Below, piece by piece: positions 30,934 through 64,000 of a DNA stretch of 64,000 bases. The notes beneath the pieces were generated by a model, which saw only the letters and a program-made list of their open reading frames with translations, was not told where the DNA came from and did not search any database. The DNA is from Hyperoplus lanceolatus. Its lineage: Eukaryota; Chordata; Actinopteri; Uranoscopiformes; Ammodytidae. How positions within the stretch are numbered: the first letter of the stretch is position 1; each line of letters starts with the position of its first letter. A program made the position numbers and the translations under genes. The DNA lies in the NCBI GenBank assembly GCA_026929865.2, contig CM049395.1:16198001-16262000 (forward strand). Reading direction: 5' to 3'.

Positions 30934-33379
30934 AAAGATTGGAATATATCTCCATATTATAGCTCAGATAATGTAACTTACTTTTGTGGGTTGTATCATT
31001 CCAAATGTTTTGGCAGGGCTGTGTCACAATAAAGCCTCCTTTGTATTGTCTGTTAGTCTTCATACTGTATACTTTACCTTTGTTATGTCCCACACCACGC
31101 CAAACATGAAATATGTGCATCATGGTAATGAAGGCCAATTTCTCCCAAAATGTTCACATAGTTTAGAAATACCTTTTCTTTTAAATTGGATATCTCAAAG
31201 GGCATCATTATAAGGAGAAACATTTGTTTTAACCAAAAAGTTACCTTGACCCTTGCATATTCACACAATTACAACTGATGCCACAAACTAATTTTTTTAT
31301 ACAATGAGAATGGTATCAATTAATTTATATGTCTTGTCAATATTTGTTTTAAACAGTTGGTCTATGGAAAAAGGTACTAGTTAGAAACAGCTGAAAGAAA
31401 GACTAAAGTTTACTCAGGATGCTTTGTTTTTGAGAAAAGGTGTATACAGTAGGCTTTGTTGCATTCTGTAGCATGTTCCTACAACAATGATTATAGCTAG
31501 AAGTACTAAGATCATTTATCATCGGCTAAGTTTCGAATAAAACCCCTCTTTAAAGTCTCCCAGTAAGCATGAAGCTTACTGACATGCCCTCTGTGCATGA
31601 GTTATTATCCCAACTCATGTCTGCAGGAGGGATGCATTTGTTGCTAAGCAACAGCTAAGGCTCGCAGCATGCTAGCTTCAGTAGCTTCTGTAATATTTAA
31701 TATGTTGTACACTTTTGGGTACTTAAAGTATCCAAAAGACAATTGTCTAAAGTGCATAACAAAGTACTATACTTTAGCCTAGATAAAATTTATATTTTCA
31801 TTTGTCATTGCTCAATTTAGGCAATGCAAAGTAGGCTAATGTTCACGAGTAATTCACTTTCCAATACGATTGAGTTGCTTTAGATTGTTCCACACTTTAA
31901 TATTAAACATTTTGTATCATGTTGATGTTGACCAGCAGATAAGTGGTTTTGTTGACAAAGGGATTTGAAATGTAGCCTATATCTTTAGATTGGGATAAAT
32001 AGGCCTATCTATTAGCCTATGCTAGGCCTTTAGGCCTATATAAAAATAAATAGGCTACAGCTTAAATGATATAGGCCTTAGTGTCTTATTAAAGACAATT
32101 AAAGTAGGCTGTCCCCAATATTTAACATCATAAATACATGAAATGATAAATGTCATGCAAGCGGGACAAACCTGATGCCTAGCCTATTTGTTTGACAAAA
32201 TAGCCTACAGAAACCTCATCAATGAATTTGAATGTGAAGGGCCTAAATGGACAGCCAGATATACAAATAGGAATTTGAGAAGAAGATGAATGCATAAGCA
32301 AATAAGTGAGACAAGCCCATGTTTGAGCGAGGTAAAAGCTTTGTTTTGCAGCAAATGTTTTCATGGAGGAGGGGGTTAAAGAGAGGGGGAATCAAACTGA
32401 TATTTAGCCCCTACTCGCTTTTTTCCCCTCCCTGCTTTTGTTTTATGCAAGGCTCTTTTTACCACATGGTAGTGACAGATTGTTTGAGCTGAAAGGAAAA
32501 GCCATTCGAAGCTAATTAAGCAGCCATTCCAGGCACTATTCGCAGGCAGGAGGGAGAGTAGCACAGGCATTTGTCAGCGCCGTACCCAACGTGGGTTTAA
32601 TTGACATCCCCGGCCCCTGACTGACAGCTTTTCCAGTGGTGAGCCAATGAAAGGAGCGCAGGAAGACAGCTGCGACACTATTGGATGAACGGCAGGGGGA
32701 AGAGAACCCACGTGGGGTTAGGCATAGTGTGCAGCACTTGATAGGCTGATATACTGACGAGCAGACGATGTAGCCTACCTAGTGCTGCTGATAGGAAAGC
32801 TTGTAGATGCTTGAGGTCTCGTTAGAAATAGGTCGATCAATTCAAGTCACTCAAAGGACACTCTGCCGTAGATTAAGCGGTATTCACATCTTCTGCGCAC
32901 TTCGGGTCCTGAATGAATTTCTGAGCTCCTATTTCTCTTGGCATAGTAGCAGGGCTTATTTCTTTTTCTTGGCATCTCTGCCTCTGCTTGAAGTGTGAGC
33001 TGAAAGTGTGATTTTCCTGTTTCAAACTTAAAGCTGTTGTTCAATGTCAGACAAGCTTCCATTTTTTTTCATATAGGCTAATAATCACATAGACCTCAAC
33101 TAAGACTTAACACATTTAGGCTATCGCTAGTGCTTTTGTTAAAATGATAAATGATGTTGTTGAATGATGTGTTTCTTTTCCTGTTTATATCAGCATACTG
33201 TGTTTGAATCGGCCTAGTTTTTACTGATACAATTCACAGGTTTATGCTCATAATCTCAATCGATAAACGCCGCCTGCAAAGCACAGAAATATAAATTATT
33301 GCCTTTGTTTTGAACAAGCTGTTGAACGCACTGAATGTCACTTCAAATCCAAAATGGCGAACATGTGAGGTCACGTATC
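30931..33379. other. Proximal upstream region of tle3
   Basis: No coding gene is seen. Around 31960-32200 the sequence is unusually dense in AGGCCTA-type words. From 32440 to 32720 it becomes exon-free but GC-balanced, with CCAAT-type boxes (CCAAT near 32644, ATTGG near 32680) and the E-box palindrome CCCACGTGGGG at 32707-32717, suggesting distal promoter or enhancer function for tle3. Confidence 0.45.
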
Positions 33380-33545
33380 CCAGCCCAATCAGAATGTAGG
33401 TTTGCCGAACAGCCCACGTGGGGAAACTGCGCTGCGATTGGTCACTGTTGTTAAACTCATTCGGAGAACCTGATTGGTTAGCGCAGGGCCCTCTCTCGGC
33501 AGTCAGGTCCTCGTGTCAGTGCACAGTCTGTGTGTGGTACAGCGC
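33380..33545 (+). promoter_or_regulatory. tle3: Likely tle3 core promoter region
   Basis: Three CCAAT boxes occur within 95 bp: CCAAT at 33385-33389 and inverted ATTGG at 33437-33441 and 33473-33477. A second copy of CCCACGTGGGG lies at 33413-33423. The GC-rich, CpG-containing stretch that follows (CAGCGCGCGGCGGAGG near 33540) has no TATA box. This fits a TATA-less CCAAT/E-box promoter. The transcription start is inferred to lie around 33500-33560 and is not shown directly. Confidence 0.55.
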
Positions 33546-34704
33546 GCGGCGGAGGAACTGGGTATACCCAACAGCAAGCTAGTGGTAGGCTATATTTCAC
33601 TACGCCCGACATTTTCAACGACACATTAACCAGGTTTTACACCAAAAATTTAACTCTGGACTTACTAGAAGATTTGCGTACTACTACTGGATCTAATAGG
33701 CTTTTTTGAAGTTGTCTACGATCAACAACTCGTTCCAATCGAAAGGTTTCCAGCGTCCGTCCGGACGGAGAGACGGCGAGAGACGCTCTCCGCCTCGGGA
33801 TTACCGGGGTTTTAAAACCCTCTCAAGGGGCAAGAAGGGGAAGAACAAGAAGAGTGTGAACAACAGACACGGCGACGGACATTTTCCGCCCTTATCAATC
33901 TGGGGCGACGGTACAAGTCAAGGATATTAAGCTCCAAATCTGGATACTATTTCTTTTCTCACCTGTGCAGGGAGGAATCACTCCAGACAAAGGTAAAAAA
34001 AAAAAAAAGAAAAAAAGGGCGACATGACGAGAGCCGCTAACAAGACGGGTAGTGGTGGTGGTGGTGTGGCTTTATGGCAGCCGACTTTGAAAGCAGCAGC
34101 TCCTCTTTTTCTAATCTTTACGGACCACCAAAACAAGCCGTGATGTGTGTGACTGTGTGTGTTCACTATGTGGAAGACAACTCGTTAGATTTACAAGGAA
34201 AACTAAAACAGGTTGAGGGTGTGATCAAAAGTATTAACTTTGGGATGTTTTTGATACATCGGATAAAACACGTCTTGTTTCCCTGTAATGCATATCGACG
34301 TCACAGATGTTTGACAGAAAATCCTGGTTATTTGAGAAGGGGAAATAATTATGAAACCACAACGAGATTTGAAAAAAATATATGTATTTCTCTCCAGTCA
34401 GGTAAAGTTCAGAAAGCTTTCATTCCTTTCGATTTACAAGGTGCTACGGTATCTGCTTGCTGCGAAAGTGATTCAGCTCCTCAAGCTGTCCCCCCGCTTT
34501 CTGTGTGTTTAGGTACAAAGGAAAGGCAGACGAAGTGATACATCCAGCGGTCGGGCTCTGAGTGTGCGCCTCGCAGCCGAGAACAGAGCTTTGTCCGCCG
34601 CCATCCTGCGTGTACGGGGGAGGGGGTGGCGGTGATTTACCGCACCTTCGCTTGGATTACGGAAAGAGAGAAAACACCGAATTCCCTTGTGTGAAGGACG
34701 CGAC
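33546..34704 (+). other. tle3: tle3 5' leader (untranslated), possibly with an intron
   Basis: The sequence between the inferred promoter and the start codon is long, as in vertebrate TLE genes. It contains a potential intron. A donor at 33993 (AAAG then GTAAAAAA) could join the acceptor ending at 34512, which follows a pyrimidine-rich tract and TGTGTTTAG. The enclosed 520 bp are more AT-rich than the flanks. Open frames at 33706-33930 and 34074-34538 begin at non-ATG codons or lack family features and are not called. Confidence 0.5.
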
Positions 34705-62938
<28,234 letters not shown>

Positions 62939-64000
62939 CCTTGGAGAACAAAATAAAAAAGCACCATTGCTCCACACTTGATCGCCGTTGAATGGGAACT
63001 GTAGCTTCTATTGGAGACATGGATATTATTGAGATTATGTATGGTGGTAAAATGGCACGAGGGGAAATTCACATTTCAAACCCTACATTTAACTCGAACC
63101 CCTATGACATGATAGGATACTAAAGATTAATTCTGTTATTTATTGTAGACGAAATCCTTCAAAATGTGTCTGATTTGAGACCATCATTAAAGGGATTTGT
63201 TTTCTCGCTCAGAATATTAAACCTGGCCGCACAGAGAAGTTTTTGAAACAACCTTTCAAACCATAATTTGTACAAATATTTTACATCAAATAAAATGGAA
63301 AATCGATTTTAAGAGTAGGCGGGTGGGTGGGTTCTGCTCCTGACCTAAAATCCTAGCTACTGCCTTGTTAAATGTCGTGAATATTGATTTCTCCAGTTCT
63401 TTTTTATGATTTTGGCAAGACGAGATGAAATCACTTCAGGATTGACAGACACTTTAGAAGGCACGTTGTTGCTGTTATTTTACAAATCTGTTCATTAGAG
63501 ACATTTGCCATTGGTTTTCCAGTTTATATCCATCTGCCTGTTAAGCAGACCAGCTGCTTTCAAGTTTAAGCCTCAGACAAATTAAGTTTTACTGTCATCT
63601 CTTTTTTATTTCTTGTCAGAGCTGTCAGTATTCATTTCCTCACAAGACCCCCGCTGTGACACAGAACGGGTTAATGCAAATGACACACTGCTTCAGAGCA
63701 CTTGCTTTCACTAATTAAATCATTAGCCAACTAGTCAGTTGGGTAATTAATCAGAGGCTGATTTAAGTAATTATCAGAGTGGAAATGGAGTCCCCTTCAT
63801 TACGTGTATTTTATAATTGAAAATCTAGTGGTATTTTCCTCAATAAGGTTTTTTTTGGCCATTGATAAGGTTATTACCGTCACATATTAGTTTGGTAGAA
63901 TTTAAATTTCTTTTCGAAGCCCAGAGAGGACAAAGATGACCTTGTTTAAGTAAACGCACATATATTCTGGTTTTATTCTAAAAAAAATATGTCTGTTCTA

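Noticed and set aside
33706-33930. 74-codon open frame in the tle3 leader as an upstream protein
   Set aside because: It opens at TTG rather than ATG and shows no recognised domain; an open frame in GC-rich leader DNA is not unexpected.
34074-34538. 154-codon open frame just before the tle3 start
   Set aside because: No domain is visible, it crosses the likely leader intron, and it ends before the tle3 start codon in another frame.

Overview
The window is eukaryotic, from a ray-finned (probably percomorph) fish. Genes are sparse, coding exons are short with GT-AG introns, CA/TG and TA microsatellites are abundant, and the interspersed repeats are of teleost type: short hAT-like and TTAA-flanked DNA elements and 5'-truncated LINEs. 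The one protein-coding gene I can support is the 5' and central part of tle3, the Groucho/TLE transcriptional co-repressor, on the + strand. Its start codon is at 34705 and the last exon I can see ends at 61237. The 19 constitutive exons join into an uninterrupted 701-codon frame, ending one base into codon 702. By comparison with vertebrate TLE3 only about 61 C-terminal codons, the last WD40 blades, lie beyond the window.

Layout. 1-33,000 is upstream intergenic DNA. It holds no convincing gene but many mobile-element remnants: a 374-bp TIR element with a 9-bp target duplication (76-449), two hAT-like elements with perfect 8-bp duplications (3861-4594, 5411-6595), TTAA-bounded elements (7102-8010, 16622-17967, 19029-21800), a TA-flanked TIR element (13444-14012), and three same-strand copies of one LINE family (14138-14585, 19345-21575, 30243-30930). 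About 32,600-34,704 is the tle3 promoter and leader, with several CCAAT boxes, two copies of an 11-bp E-box palindrome and a possible leader intron. 34,705-64,000 is tle3 exons and introns. Late introns carry two more hAT-like elements (60067-60755, 61382-62938) and two near-identical TTAA elements (46799-47424, 62017-62636), the second nested inside a hAT-like element.

tle3 exons map cleanly to family domains: Q oligomerisation domain (exons 1-6), GP (exon 7), CcN with a KKRK nuclear signal and an acidic CK2-like site (exons 9-10), SP (exons 11-14) and the WD40 propeller (exon 15 onward). Three features suggest isoforms at the Q/GP junction: a second 5' splice site adding [10 protein letters not shown], a candidate 39-nt in-frame cassette exon at 49216-49254, and a run of CAG acceptors at the next exon.

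I found no strong case for a wholly new biological system. The most useful leads are the candidate microexon, the junctional splice variation, the nested insertions with intact target duplications, and a hAT-like element that keeps the start of a BED-finger-like transposase reading frame.
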